Part shown: in pieces, positions 47,921 through 59,170 of the stretch | Layout of the letters: each line of letters opens with the position of its first letter | How positions within the stretch are numbered: position 1 is the stretch's first letter | NCBI GenBank assembly: GCA_963978545.1 | Contig: OZ021721.1 | Location: 43,462,485-43,526,484 of the forward strand | DNA: 64,000 nt | Origin: Linyphia triangularis | Taxonomy: Eukaryota; Arthropoda; Arachnida; Araneae; Linyphiidae | Reading direction: 5' to 3' | The notes under the pieces: model-generated | The model's database searches: none | Seen by the model: only the letters and a program-made list of their open reading frames with translations | What the model was told of the DNA's origin: nothing | Made by a program: the position numbers and the translations under genes

Positions 47921-48592
47921 CTTGAATTTTTCATTTTTGGTTGTCATCATTTGCAGATTTCAAAAGGGAAAATTTTAGTTTTATAAGCAAATATGGAGGT
48001 TTGTGAGAACCGATAATCATTCTTTAGAAATGATAGTTGTAAAACTTTAAATTGTGAAATGTAAATTGTAATTTCTATTAAAAGAATATAAAAAAAAAAA
48101 ACGTTATTCATCCATAACAAGTGTTTAATTAGGCTGTAACATGCGTTCCTTTATTTTAATCTCTTGAATTTTAATTTTCAAAGGGTATAGAATACAGAAA
48201 TGTAAAATTTCCAATTTTAAGGGGATTATTCTAAATAAAAATCGAGTAGATTAATTTAAAATATTTTAGCTGTATAAACAATTTTATATTAAAATAGAGC
48301 TTTTTAATTCTTATAATGTTATAGATTAATTATAAATTTTTAACTACTTGATATGTCTAAAATTTATTTCATAGTTTACAATGTAATTATACTGAATTTA
48401 ATTCACATTGATTCATAAAGGGAATTATCTTTTTAACTTATCTTAATCATTATTAAAATGTTACTTCAAAATTTCAATTTATACTTCTCCAGTTTTTTTT
48501 ATATCTACGATTTTTTAAAAATCACTATCATAATTCAAAAAGAAAAACTTAAGAAATATGTTTTGAAATAAATTTCAGGCATTTTTAATATA
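47921..48592. other. AT-rich intergenic DNA, no gene seen
   Basis: Low-complexity flank of the mariner copy that begins at 48,593. Nothing recognised. Confidence 0.6.
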
Positions 48593-48755
48593 CAGGGTTA
48601 GCAAGAAATAAGTTGCCCAATAGAGAGGGTTCTAGAATTCATTCCATTTGTCCAAATGCGATAAAATTTGAACTACAAATAATTCAAATGATGCGCTTAA
48701 AATTTATTACATAAAAAATTAATACCAAAATTTACCAATAGATGACGCTGTATTT

Positions 48756-48861
48756 GGATGGTTGGTTGAACTCCTGGTTGGGAGTGGAAAGGAATGACTT
48801 TGTGAACTAGCACCTGCCTCCGCGTACAAATGTGAGAGACCAACTCTCTGGAACAGGTTGA

Positions 48862-48895
<34 letters not shown>

Positions 48896-48968
48896 TATTT
48901 GTCAAATCATTTCGGTGCAGAAGGAATTTTGTGATGTTGCCATTTCAATGTTTTCTCCGGGTGAGCTT
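48756..48968. mobile_element. 213-bp retroposon nested in the mariner, 12-bp target duplication
   Basis: GACGCTGTATTT occurs at 48,744-48,755 and again at 48,969-48,980, and the sequence between is absent from the sister mariner at 29.8 kb. The insert begins GGATGGTTGGTTGAACTCC, contains 29 consecutive A residues at 48,865-48,893, and then has a further 75 bp ending GGGTGAGCTT. A 12-bp duplication and an A-tract suggest LINE-mediated insertion. The A-tract being internal is odd: the 75 bp beyond it may be a transduced or second piece. It has no clear tRNA promoter boxes and I cannot name the family. Confidence 0.8.
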
Positions 48969-49061
48969 GACGCTGTATTTACAAAAGGTATTTATTTGTA
49001 TAGATTAAAATTGTGAAACATCATTTGCGTCTCAGCGCATGCCTTTCAGTATTGTTTCTTT

Positions 49062-49975
49062 GGATGAAAAGAAGGCAATTTTTGCACATCATGCCTACTT
49101 AGTAAGAAAAAGCGCTACTGGTAAAATTCTTCTACCATAACCAGGCTCCGTTGTAGCTGTAAAAAAATTTCGTCGAATGAATTTGATACGAAGAGCTACA
49201 ATGTCTCTATTTGCCTCATGCAAGATGATGCAGAAATTTTAAACAACTGGGCAACTTGGCACTGTTCGAGGTAGAGGACGAAAGCAAATCCAGTCTTAAA
49301 GCGTTAAAAGTGTGACTACAGCTGTCATTGAATCCAGTAATCAGTCGCCACATTATAGTGTGAGTGGGCTAATTTGTTTCCTGTGTATTGGATATGCCGT
49401 ATTCCACTGTACGAAAAATCCTACGGCGGATTTTTCATTTTTATTTATACAAAATCAAGACTGCGCACCTATCGCTGGAAGGTGACAGGGAAGATTGAAA
49501 AACCTTTGCACTGCAATTCTTTGCATCCACAATTGTCATTTTAAATCCACAATTGTCCAATTTGAGCTATGAAAACTCACACGCTATCCGGGAACTTGCA
49601 TCCTGAAAAACTGACAGTAGGGTGTGGTTTTACGGATACCTTAATCATTGGACCGTGTTTTATTAAAGAGATAATTACAAATGGAATTCATACCTGTTCC
49701 GTCACAAATCAATGGTGCCATGATATGCTGAGGAATTTCATTATTCCACAACTTCAAGAGCGTGAATGCCTTTAGGACATCATTTTTATGCAGAATGATT
49801 CACTTCCTCACATTGATCGTCGTGTAAAGCAATAACTAAGGCAACATTTCACAGAAACACGAGTGATCAGTCGTCTTTTTTCATTAGTATGGCCCCCTCG
49901 TTCACTAGATATCTCTCCCTGCGACTTTTGGTACTGAGGTTTTTTTAAGAACAATATCTACAGTAATACAGTATA
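49062..49975 (+). pseudogene. Mariner-type transposase relic in the truncated copy
   Basis: A candidate ATG at 49,064 opens a frame across the region deleted from the 29.6-kb copy. Blocks visible afterwards: SVVAVKKFRRMNLIRRATMS, TTGQLGTVRGRGRKQIQS, MPYSTVRKIL, then TLSGNLHPEKLTVGCGFTDT, a helical stretch ending LRNFIIPQLQERECL (49,569-49,775), MQNDSLPHIDRRVKQ and VWPPRSLDISPCDFWY. The MQDGA motif has become MQNDS, and the segment with the first catalytic Asp (WTDEAHF) is deleted, so two active-site residues are gone. Stops and frame changes occur throughout. Confidence 0.82.
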
Positions 49976-50369
49976 GTACTATTCAATTTTTAGGAACTCA
50001 TTTAAATGTAATAGTTGTAACTATTTTGACTGACATGCAACTTAATTAATTAACATGATAATCATCACTCGTCATTGAAGTTCCATCCATCTTTAAGAAC
50101 ACTTGCATTATATCACTGAAATCCAAAATGATTTTTTAAAATTACCTCAGGGGTGTTTAAGTGATGCAATTGAGGGACTTTCAAAATATAGATTCATTTC
50201 TAACAGTTCATTCCAAATAAAATTCTCTCTGCCATCATTTATCAAGATAAAGAGCAACAACATTTCACCAGTAAACAACTCGACATTATTTTTCGCTCTC
50301 ATTTGGCATAATAATAATTAATGCTTATTATCGATATTGGAGACATTTCTAACAGTTCCCCACAGAATC
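49976..50369. other. AT-rich DNA right of the truncated mariner
   Basis: Contains a 72-codon open frame at 50,103-50,321 that I do not recognise and regard as chance. No TIR of the mariner was found here. Confidence 0.5.
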
Positions 50370-50720
50370 TACCTGAAGTCAAATGCGACGAGTAGGTTCA
50401 CTCCAGGGAGGTAATTTGATCCGAGAAATATTTTTCATGCGCTTGCTGAGTGCTTCCTGTAGTCCTGAGAGAGTAGAATATAAATGTATGGTCCAGCAAC
50501 ATCCCTAGGGGTCTAGGCCGATTCCGCTCAGGGAGAAGCTATGTATTAAGTGGGCATAACAGTTATTTTTAGGCTGTTCCCTCGGATAAGATTGTTCGTA
50601 ACGTGTTGCGTGAAATATGAAGCGATAGGTAGGGAATTGGCGTCCATTATCGTATGGTTTCCGGTTTTCCGGACGCTAACGGAATAGCTATTAGATTTGC
50701 AGAAATTGAAAGGCAAGATT
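50370..50720. other. High-complexity island, candidate conserved non-coding DNA
   Basis: Balanced, CpG-containing sequence such as TCTAGGCCGATTCCGCTCAG, GATTGTTCGTAACGTGTTGC and GGTTTTCCGGACGCTAACGG. No reading frame on either strand is long or familiar. It contrasts sharply with AT-rich flanks, as do the other islands. Confidence 0.3.
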
Positions 50721-51390
50721 TTAGAAGGAGTTTTTATAAAGCAAATTTGTGAGGTTTGTGTTCTTATGCAAGTTACAACTGGTTGGTATACATACCAGTA
50801 AAAGTAGTATTATGATTATAGAATGTTTTAACAGTATAAATCAGTATAACAATTAAATGGGCAGACATTCCGACACAGTAAAATAATTAATTAGGTTTGG
50901 GCATCCAACTCTAAAACAACAAAATATTAAAATTAGATTGATTGGTATTATATTGGGATAATTTTAGGTTTTGAACTAATAAGTTTATTTTAACAAAACG
51001 TCTTATATTGAATTATAAAGAGATTTATTTTCTCAAACAAATTTTACATATGATCACATAACAGAATTCATTCAACTGAAATACATAATAAACTATCCTA
51101 TTATCTTTCTATTTTTAATTTATTATAGAATATTATTAAACTAATTTTTAAAAATTCTGAAGAAAAGTTGAGCCAATTGAAGGATGAGACTAACTAAATA
51201 ATGCTATCTATATCACTTCCAGGATAAAGTGACACCATTCCTATTGAAATTCAGTAGCTGTTAGGTCAACAGAAAATACGATATCCCATTAAAACAAAAG
51301 CTACTTATTGATCATAAAAGTTATTTTTTAGTTTTCCAATACTGAAAAATTGTACAGAGCGGAAAAAAAAAAATATCGGAACTTTGATAG

Positions 51391-51463
51391 TATCTTGTAT
51401 TCTAATTGATGAAATATCAAAAGTCAAGTACCGTTGTAAATTGTAGAAGGTCTTTATTAATTG
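51391..51463. repeat. Direct repeat, copy 1
   Basis: About 73 bp (TATCTTGTATTCTAATTGAT to GGTCTTTATTAATTGT) recurring at 51,801-51,873 with about six differences. Weaker similarity extends to the left of each copy (GTACAG...AATATCGGA versus TACAG...AATCCGAC). Confidence 0.85.
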
Positions 51464-51800
51464 TTTATAATTTATTGTATGCAGTGATATTTAATAAACT
51501 AATTTATATAACAAACTACATTATCTAAATTTTTATAAGTTAATTTTATTTATAGAAAAAGATAAAAACCAAAAAATCCAGAAAAAATTACAAGCTAGAG
51601 TTCTAATAGCTTTTGGACATGAAGTTATTTCCCTTCAGAAATTGAATAAAACTTTTTTACTTACATTTAAGAAAGTCATTTCTACTTAGAAGGCGCAATT
51701 AATTTCTGTACTATAAATATGCGATTTATAATGGAAGGGATATTGTTCAGTTTTGTGTGGTACAGTACAAAAAATCCGACCAATGGCTATATATGGCTAT

Positions 51801-51873
51801 ATCTTGTATTTTAGTTGATGAAATAACAAAAGTCAAGTACCGTTGTAAATCGTGGAAGGTCTTTATTAATTGT
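51801..51873. repeat. Direct repeat, copy 2
   Basis: Second copy of the 51,391 unit, about 410 bp downstream. A pair like this could be the ends of a very small retroelement or a plain segmental duplication; no primer-binding site or coding sequence separates them. Confidence 0.85.
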
Positions 51874-53355
51874 ATACAATTTTATTTATCATGAGTTGTC
51901 ATCTACATATTAAAACTAAACCAAACTTTAAAAGTTCAATTGCAACCCCATAATACTATACCATATTTAGATTTAGAATCCTAAAAAACGTCTAAATACC
52001 AAATTTCATAATTTTCCAATGATTGGTTAGTAATTTAAACGATGTCAAAAAAATTATAACTTAATGTTAAAAAGAAAATTTGTTTTTTTGGTCATAAATC
52101 CTTATAATTAATATATTATAGTAATTTTTATTTCAAAGGATAGTTTGCTCTAGGCCACACATAAATAACATGCAACTTTTGTAATTAACAGTATTTTAAT
52201 AATTTAATTATTAATTAATAAAATAAGTATTAATTTTTTTTTAAATAGAAACAATTTTTTTTTTGCTTCCATTAGAATTATCATGGTCGAAAACCCCCTA
52301 CAGAATTTATTTCATTCCATTTTAACTTTTGGTTCTCGATATAATATTTAAAGAGATAATTAAATTTACTTAGTATACAGCTCCCTAAGAAAAAAAATTG
52401 TACTGGACGTATTGAAATTTGTAAACAAAATAATTCTAGTGCAAACCGGAAGATTCTACAATAATTAGATCCGAAGATATAGCCATCACACAGTGGGCAG
52501 AAGGGATGAAAACCTGGGCAAAATTCAAAAGTGTATTTATTGAAACCAAATGTTGATAGTAAAATTTTTAATGAGTTTATAAAAGTATACCACACATTTT
52601 CACTATTTTTAGTTTAAAATCACTATTTACTTTACGATATCTAAATTTTTTTCACCTAAAATATTACTTACCGAAATATATTATTTAATAAAAGTTTTCT
52701 GTTAAAACTATGATATTATATGCATTGATTAAAAAATATTTTATACTTGAAAACATTTTTATTATATTTTTGAAGCAATTTACAAACAATAAGTAATTTA
52801 ATCATTTATAAAAATTTCAAATATTAACACTAAAATCAACTTCAAGTTGTATTGTTATATGTTCCTTCAAGCTGATTTATATCAAAATTATATCTTAATG
52901 TATTACTTAAAAATTCCCATTTGTTTAAATAATAAAATGTGCATATAAAATTTATATGGTAACATAGTTCAAGCAAAACTTCCAATAAGTAAACAAACAC
53001 GAATATTTCTTTTAATGGAAAAATCATGTGTTTGAAATTATACTTTAGTAAAACTATATTAGTAGGTAAAATAAATGTCATAAACATACTATGTCCACAC
53101 TTGCTACTTCCCATAATTCTTTTTAATTAATACAGTATATTTACAATGTATTAATATAATAGAGATACTATAACTTAGATAATATAACTTCCATAAACAT
53201 TAAAAATTGAAACAAAACACTTGAAAAAATATTCATGAAAAATAAACAATTAGAGTAAAAATAATAATTTTTAAATTCTACTTAAATTTTTAGTTTTCAA
53301 ATAATTAAGAATGTAATGACTTTAAATGTATTTTAATACTTGAATAATGAAACAG

Positions 53356-53850
53356 TTATTTTGTTATATAATATAAATCTAGTTTAAAGATCTGACAATG
53401 AAAATGTATCATCTGAAGAATAGTTTGTGTCGGAATTAGATTCTTTGTTGGCAATTTTCTTAAACGAGATATTACAAGATCATATGCCAACAAATGTCGA
53501 TGAAACATATCTAGAAGATTTTTCACTTGAAACTTTCTTGAAAATGCTTCGCTATATTTTTTAATGTCTTTATTAAGAGCTTCTCGAACTTCTGTAAGCA
53601 TTCCAATAGGCATAAGCACATTTTGTACTATTTCTGGTCCAGGAACTAATATTTTATGTATGGTTGTTGACATATTTAACGATAGATAGAGTTCCATATA
53701 CAATTTTACCATTTCCAAACAGTATGCCATAAATACTTTGAACGCATCTATCTTCCATTAGCTCTGAGAATCATTTGTGCTGCATAGGATAACACTTCTG
53801 AAGTGGTTTCTGACCTTATAAATTCTGATTTCTTTTTCCTTTTGATCTTT
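53356..53850 (-). pseudogene. Fragment of an uncharacterised arthropod protein family
   Basis: An open minus-strand frame of 124 codons (53,730 to 53,356). It begins within AYCLEMVKLYMELYLSLNMS, followed by TTIHKILVPGPEIVQNVLMP, IGMLTEVREALNKDIKKYSE, AFSRKFQVKNLLDMF and a C-terminus LVISRLRKLPTKNLIP. The pattern TTIHKIL..G.EI....MPIGML.E...A.NKD.KKY.E..SRK resembles the C-terminal part of an uncharacterised protein repeated many times in arthropod genomes. I recognise the pattern but cannot name a domain, and presume it is transposon-associated. Upstream on the same strand SEFIRSETTSEVLSYAAQMI in another frame may be the preceding part, followed by a stop. There is no intact N-terminus, so it is a remnant. 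Confidence 0.55.
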
Positions 53851-54900
53851 CTCTACTTTCCAAATTGTTTGAAAATGATCGACCTAGTATATATATAATG
53901 TTAAGTTAAATATAATGGTAATTAAACACCTTCATTTAGTAATTCTTTATCTTTAGTTTGAAAAGCACTTCCAGTTCTGTTGCTGGCTTACCAATTTTGT
54001 CTTATAGAGTTTTAAAATTATATCAAAATATCTTGGATTCAAGATAAATATTGATCCAGAGAGTTCGTAATTTTTTTATATTTTAAGTTTCAGATTTTTT
54101 TAAAGCGCATAGAAGCTGGATTGTTTGAAAATATTTCAAATTACTTCCTTTTTTTAAATAAATTTATAATTTTCTGCTAAATCTTTAGCAAGAAACTTAA
54201 ATAAAAACAAGAAGTTAACTTAAAAAATTAACCCAAAAAATAAGATAAAAATATGCTACTTTGTACTAACCACTTGCTAAGGGCTCCTTAGCAAAGTTTT
54301 ACTTCTTAGATACAATCAAAAGTTGAAAAAGAGGTCTAAAAAAACAGTCGCTCTGAAGAAAACGCATGCTTTACAGAGAACGTTTCTGTAAATTTAAACT
54401 TTAGCCCCTCACAACTGCACCGAAAAACGCATAAATCAGCTGAAAAATGTAGCACCAGATGCTCAAGATACTTGTAAATAAAACTATATAGTTTAAATAG
54501 GAAAATTAAAAAAAAAAAAAAAATCACCTTTGGCCAGCTTTTTCTCACCATTCTGCACCACTGTGCAAATTTCGGATTATTATTATTATTATTATTATTA
54601 TTTTTTTTTTTTTTTTTTTTTTTTTGCGTACTGTACATGATAATTTCCGTGTAATATAGTCACGTTTGAGTATTGCGTAATGTTAAAGTTAGATGATACG
54701 GAACTTGTTTATCAAATCAGCAATTGATCAACATTATGATTTATGTATGGATTCTTTGCACAAACATTTATATCATTAATTTGATTTGTGTGCTTCAAAC
54801 TTTTATTTTATTTCACATTTTAAAATAAGCATGTTACATTTAACGCTATCGATGAAAATGAGCGATTTACCACATTTCAACTACATGCATAGCATTACAT
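53851..54900. other. AT-rich DNA with simple repeats
   Basis: Includes poly-A at about 54,509-54,523 and an (ATT)n tract running into poly-T at 54,576-54,625. The Phe/Lys/Asn-rich frame through them (54,336-54,638 minus) is a repeat artefact. No gene recognised. Confidence 0.6.
54576..54625. repeat. (ATT)n microsatellite followed by poly-T
   Basis: Eight or so ATT units merge into about 24 T residues. Simple-sequence expansion, or the tail of a minus-strand retroposon. Confidence 0.9.
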
Positions 54901-55480
54901 ATTAGAGAGTACATGTTAACTAACTTTAAGTTAATGTAATTCGCAGTCCGCTGAAAAGTATTAGCGTCTCATGTTCCCGAGCGTTTCCTTATTTGCATTT
55001 AATCTATAGCAACGAGCATTTCTGCAATGACACATTGAGAGTGCTCGAATAACAAAGTTGGTAATGTCTCGAAGGTAGCAATATTTTTGGGAGAAATGGG
55101 AAATATTATCATATTAGCCAGGATCATTCAGATTACCAGATAAGTAATCCACCCTAATGGTTCCAATCTTTCTTAATTATTTCGTTCTCCGAATGGCAAC
55201 GATTACTCACTTTTGAGTCCAAATATAATTCAACAGTCTTTAATATTTTGTTTTCTGATTTAAGTTTCGTGTGAATTGTAATTGGAAGGAAGACTCTAAT
55301 TACCAACTGCCCATCAAAACGAAATATGTAACGTGTAGACGTAGATTTTGATGGCGTGTATGAGATGTAGAGTATTCCGAAGCCCGCATTTGGTATAGTA
55401 TTATTAAACGGCTCTAAAAATTGTGTGCATTCATTTAAAGAAGAGTTAGCAATTCCCACCTCACCTCATATAAATTTCAA
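54901..55480. other. Moderately complex island with one open minus-strand frame
   Basis: TAGCGTCTCATGTTCCCGAGCG and an octamer-type ATTTGCAT (about 54,992-54,999) occur in the first part. The second part (55,154-55,459) has an open minus-strand frame of about 100 codons of ordinary composition. It starts only at a GTG, right after an in-frame TGA, and I do not recognise the peptide. It could be a chance frame or an exon. Confidence 0.25.
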
Positions 55481-55653
55481 ATTAATATAATTGCATTGAT
55501 TAAAATTTAAATTACCACTATTTAAGTCATCTGAAATTTGTTCCTTAAATGCACTAATACGTTTGAGATTTGGAAATTTTGTAATTATAATAGTAATTCT
55601 ATACTTCATTAATATGTTGGAAAATTGTTAACTCTTGCTTAGGCGCACGACCT

Positions 55654-55685
55654 TTTGTCTCGCGGTGAGCCGCGTGGGGGACAAA
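55654..55685. other. GC-rich hairpin in AT-rich DNA
   Basis: TTTGTC (55,654-55,659) pairs with GACAAA (55,680-55,685), and inside it CGCGG pairs with CCGCG around the loop TGAG, leaving T opposite TGGGG. The preceding GGCGCACGACC is also GC-rich. Possibly the structured end of a transposable element; the family was not identified. Confidence 0.55.
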
Positions 55686-57440
55686 TATCTCCTAAATTCA
55701 AATTTTCGTGAATAACATTAAATTCTTGCCCAAATATCAAAGTAAGTGAGAATTTTAATTAAAAACACAGCATAATTGAACAGAATAAATATTGTCAAAA
55801 GAGGAGAAATGTTACCTTCTAACACAGCATTTTTTATTACAATAAACTGTCGATTGTGTTTTTAAATATTGTTACACACGAGTTAATAGATATAGTATAC
55901 ATTAATTAGACAGTATTGAATTTAATATAAGTAAACCACCGCCAAATATTATGAAAAGAATTCTTTCCTACAGTTCTAAAATGAGATTAATATACAGTAC
56001 AAATTTGTAAAATTGGTGTTTTGCATCACCAATAAATTTCACAAAAAAGCTTTGTAACCAATGTAGGGTTAAAATTATTGCATTTCTAAGTTTCCAAGTT
56101 TAAAAAAAAAATCCTGTGGTCTATAGAGCAGTACGAATTTTTCGTATGTTAAAAATCCTACTACATTATGTTCAATTAACTACATGTAGTTTGTTTTAAA
56201 CAGATAATTCGATAAGATTTCCGAAATAAAATTGGTATTTCACAGCTAATTTCAAATCATTATCATTCTTACTATTTGTATTATATGCATATAGGAATAA
56301 TAAAGTTTAACTGAAATGAAGAAGCAACATTTTTTTTTAATTTAAGCTAAAAGACATAATTATTATCAGTCTGTACACATAGAGAATATGTCTTATATTT
56401 TCAGTTTCTTGGGTAAATTTTTAATAGAATAGTTGTTTTAAAATAGTAAAAAATGTGATTTCTTTTCAAGTGTAATAAAAATTGCAAATGAATTCGGATA
56501 CTTTGATACTAAGAGTTTCTAAAATACAATGTTTTATCCAGCAATTGGATGACAGCTAAACAATTTCAAAATTCACAGTTCTTCTCTTTAATTCAATATA
56601 CATACGATAGAAACAAAGTGTCTATCTCAGAGAGACATAACATTTCTGAGAGGTTTAGATTTGAAATCTCATAAATAGAGAAATAGAGCATTTGTACTCT
56701 GATTGTATTTGCTCTGTTTCTAAAATGAAATTCCTGCTTGTCTTTTTAGAGTTTCGTTTTATTCATATAGTTATGAAATATAACTAGAGCCTGGAGAGAA
56801 AAATGTGTTCCTTAAAACATCTTTCTCTTTCCTAAGCTGTAAGCAAGAAACGAAACTAAACCCAGGCTAAAATCCTCTTGAAAAAGTAAATAGACAAAAC
56901 GAACATAGAGACTTTTACTTAGGTCCAAATCGTTATTTTATTGCAGCCACTTTACTTTTCTTTGAAGCATCTATGTTTAAGTATTGTGTTGGCGTTTCAA
57001 TATTCTAGGTTGTTTAAAATTAGTTGTGTTTTGAATGTGCGGTACATTCTGAAAAAAGTAATTCCAGATATTAAAAAAACTCTATCATAATATCAATACT
57101 AATAATATCCTACAATGCCAATGTAGCTGTATTAAAAAAAATTAAAAAAAATCAAGTAACTAACACATATTATGATTTTTTGTTCTTTTAGCACTGAATT
57201 AACTAACGATTGAAATCGATAACGATTCAATTGATACTGGATACAATAGCAACTTTTTTTATGATAATGGTTTTGACATTGCACTCATATAGTTAATAAT
57301 TCACCTACATCTTTGAAAAACCGAATTAAAATTCCGAAAATCTTTTGTGATGTAAAAATAAAATAACAATATGAATTGACTGGTTTTAACCTATTATTTT
57401 ATTAAGGAGGGGCACACATTTGTGAAGTTACAATCTAACT
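55686..57440. other. AT-rich intergenic DNA, no gene seen
   Basis: Nothing recognised apart from short A-runs. The patch at 56,590-56,900 has several GAGA-like motifs (CAGAGAGACATAAC, CTCTGATTG) but no further structure. Confidence 0.6.
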
Positions 57441-57453
57441 CTTTGGAGTGGGG

Positions 57454-57573
57454 TGACTAAGTTCGACTCTTGTTTTCTGCATGTTTCTTGATGACTAAAT
57501 TCGACTCTTGTTTTTTCTGCTTGTTTCTTGGTAACAAAGTTCGACTCAAGTTTTCTGCCTGTTTCTTTAATAG
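57454..57573. repeat. Minisatellite, three units of about 39-40 bp
   Basis: Units start at 57,454, 57,493 and about 57,533, sharing GACTAA.TTCGACTCTTGTT, TCTGC.TGTTTCTT and small differences. A short frame through it (57,470-57,652) repeats the same peptide and is not a gene. Confidence 0.85.
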
Positions 57574-58191
57574 AAAACAATGCTTGTTATGTCTTTTGTC
57601 CATAAGCAAATTGAGTAGTGAACGTAGACAAGGTTTGAATAAATATTCATAACAATGGAAAAATACACACTCACTCTAAAATCCGAATATTATATTGAAA
57701 GTTTTTGAGGTAACCATAGACAATGTTAGAATACTATTCTGACATATACATAGAGTTTATATAAACGGAAGTCGGTAAAAATCAAAGAATAGTATTTATA
57801 TCTCGATATCTGTGTAAGGTACAAATAACCCCCAATAGGCCCAAAATCTCCCTGTTTGATGGTGTTTATAAACCCTCAGAAACTAGAATTATGGTAGAAT
57901 GTTAGAATTAAATTTATGTTATAAAGAGTTCCTCATGTGTAACCTCAATAAATAGTATGTTTCAGTGTTTATAGGAACCTCGGATTGTGTCCATATATCG
58001 GCATAACATCATATAATTCATATTTAAAATACGTCAAGCTATCTTGGTGTTAGATATTTGAAGTTATTAAATATAATAATCTACAAAATTTTATAGATGA
58101 TTTTTTTTTTTTTTTTACTTTAAATGTTAACTACTACCCTATATATGGACAGGGTATAATTTTAATTTATTTCAATAGCAAATTTGCTGGA

Positions 58192-58266
<75 letters not shown>

Positions 58267-58619
58267 ATATGTGTGTATTAAAATTTAGTTGTATGACAAG
58301 AAAATATTATCAGAATATTGAAAGAAAAAACAAACTAGGTATACATTCATAGCTACTTTCTATGACAATATATTTATTCCAAACAGATGCCCAACTTTTT
58401 TTGTAGCAGTATACGTAATTGAAAATAAATGTACTTTAAATGAACATCAGTGCATTCGTAATACACATTTTCACATAGTTAACACCAAACACACATTTTG
58501 TTGATTCTAAACTTAAGTATAATCACATTAATGAAGCAATTGTTTAATTTGCAAGAAATGCGCAGACCTTTGTTAAACATACCACACATTCATGTATGTA
58601 TGCAATCATTTAAATAACC
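57574..58619. other. AT-rich DNA with a TA tract
   Basis: No gene recognised. The TA tract at 58,196-58,263 is listed separately. ACCCTATATATGGACAGGGT at 58,136-58,155 is a short inverted repeat. Confidence 0.6.
58196..58263. repeat. (TA)n microsatellite with weakly inverted flanks
   Basis: About 68 bp of TA. GAATACATATA on the left and TATATGTGTGTATT on the right are approximate inverted copies, so the tract again lies at a dyad centre. Confidence 0.93.
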
Positions 58620-59170
58620 TTTTAATTAAATCTTGCGTAAAACTAATTTCAAACACTGGAGGACCTCGATAACCTTTAGTAACGACAAATATGAATGCAG
58701 TTCAATATCCGGTACAATTCGTTAACTTCTTGAGGATAACCACCATTAAATAGGCTTTATCTGTGTAGATAAGGTGCTAATCCAGCACTCCAGCGAAATT
58801 GCAGTATGTGAATTCAGTTGGTACGTGCACTTCCACAGCCTACTCTTATTAGGCCCAGCTCTAAGTCCTCTTTCGCATAATCTCGAAGCGGCTTAGTTCG
58901 GAACCACCGTAGTCCCCCATAACACGCTTCCTCCATTAAGCTTGCTGGCGTAATAGAGTTTTGAATTCAGAGGAAAGCAGCACCGCTATGCAAACGCAGC
59001 TTTGCATGCGAAATAGACTGTGTAAGCTTCTTTGGCAGCTCGCAAACCAACATTGCACAAAATGATTTCGGAAATTTTTCTTCCTAAAACTCTGGAAGTG
59101 ATCATGTTAGGACGAACGAGGCTAAATTTATCACTAACGTAGGAATCATGTTTGATTTGAAAGAGATGGA
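58620..59170. other. High-complexity island, candidate conserved non-coding DNA
   Basis: Mixed-composition DNA with GGTACGTGCACTTCC, TCTCGAAGCGGCTTAG, CTTGCTGGCGTAATAG and repeated GCATG/GCAAAC words (AACGCAGCTTTGCATGCG). No tRNA fold or coding frame found. The GCTTTGCATGCGAA word is shared with the 43.4-kb SINE relic, but the surrounding tRNA-like parts are missing. Confidence 0.28.

Larger units (their letters stand above)
48593..49975 (+). mobile_element. 3'-truncated mariner, sister copy of the 29.6-kb element
   Basis: The left end CAGGGTTAGCAAGAAATAAG, preceded by TA at 48,591-48,592, matches the 29,626 element base for base except for scattered changes. The similarity continues through the left TIR, the untranslated region and the transposase. 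It is interrupted at 48,756 by a retroposon. Similarity fades after CCCTGCGACTTTTGG (about 49,917-49,931), reading on weakly to about 49,975. No right TIR is present, so the 3' end is lost. Confidence 0.88.
50721..53355. other. AT-rich DNA with a 73-bp direct repeat
   Basis: Apart from the direct repeat pair described separately, no feature recognised. Minus-strand frames at 52,281-52,595 and 52,842-53,114 are long for this composition but do not resemble a known family. They lie downstream of the 53.4-kb relic on the same strand and could be its decayed surroundings. Confidence 0.5.

Noticed and set aside
52281..52595. Minus-strand frame of 104 codons with Cys and Phe residues
   Set aside because: No recognised family, AT-driven composition, and no start context or flanking exon.
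54336..54638. Minus-strand frame of 100 codons rich in Lys and Asn
   Set aside because: Its start is translation of the (ATT)n and poly-T tract; the remainder resembles no known protein.
55154..55459. Minus-strand frame of about 100 codons as a host exon
   Set aside because: It begins at GTG right after a TGA, with no recognisable peptide and no convincing splice signals; kept only as an open question in the island entry.
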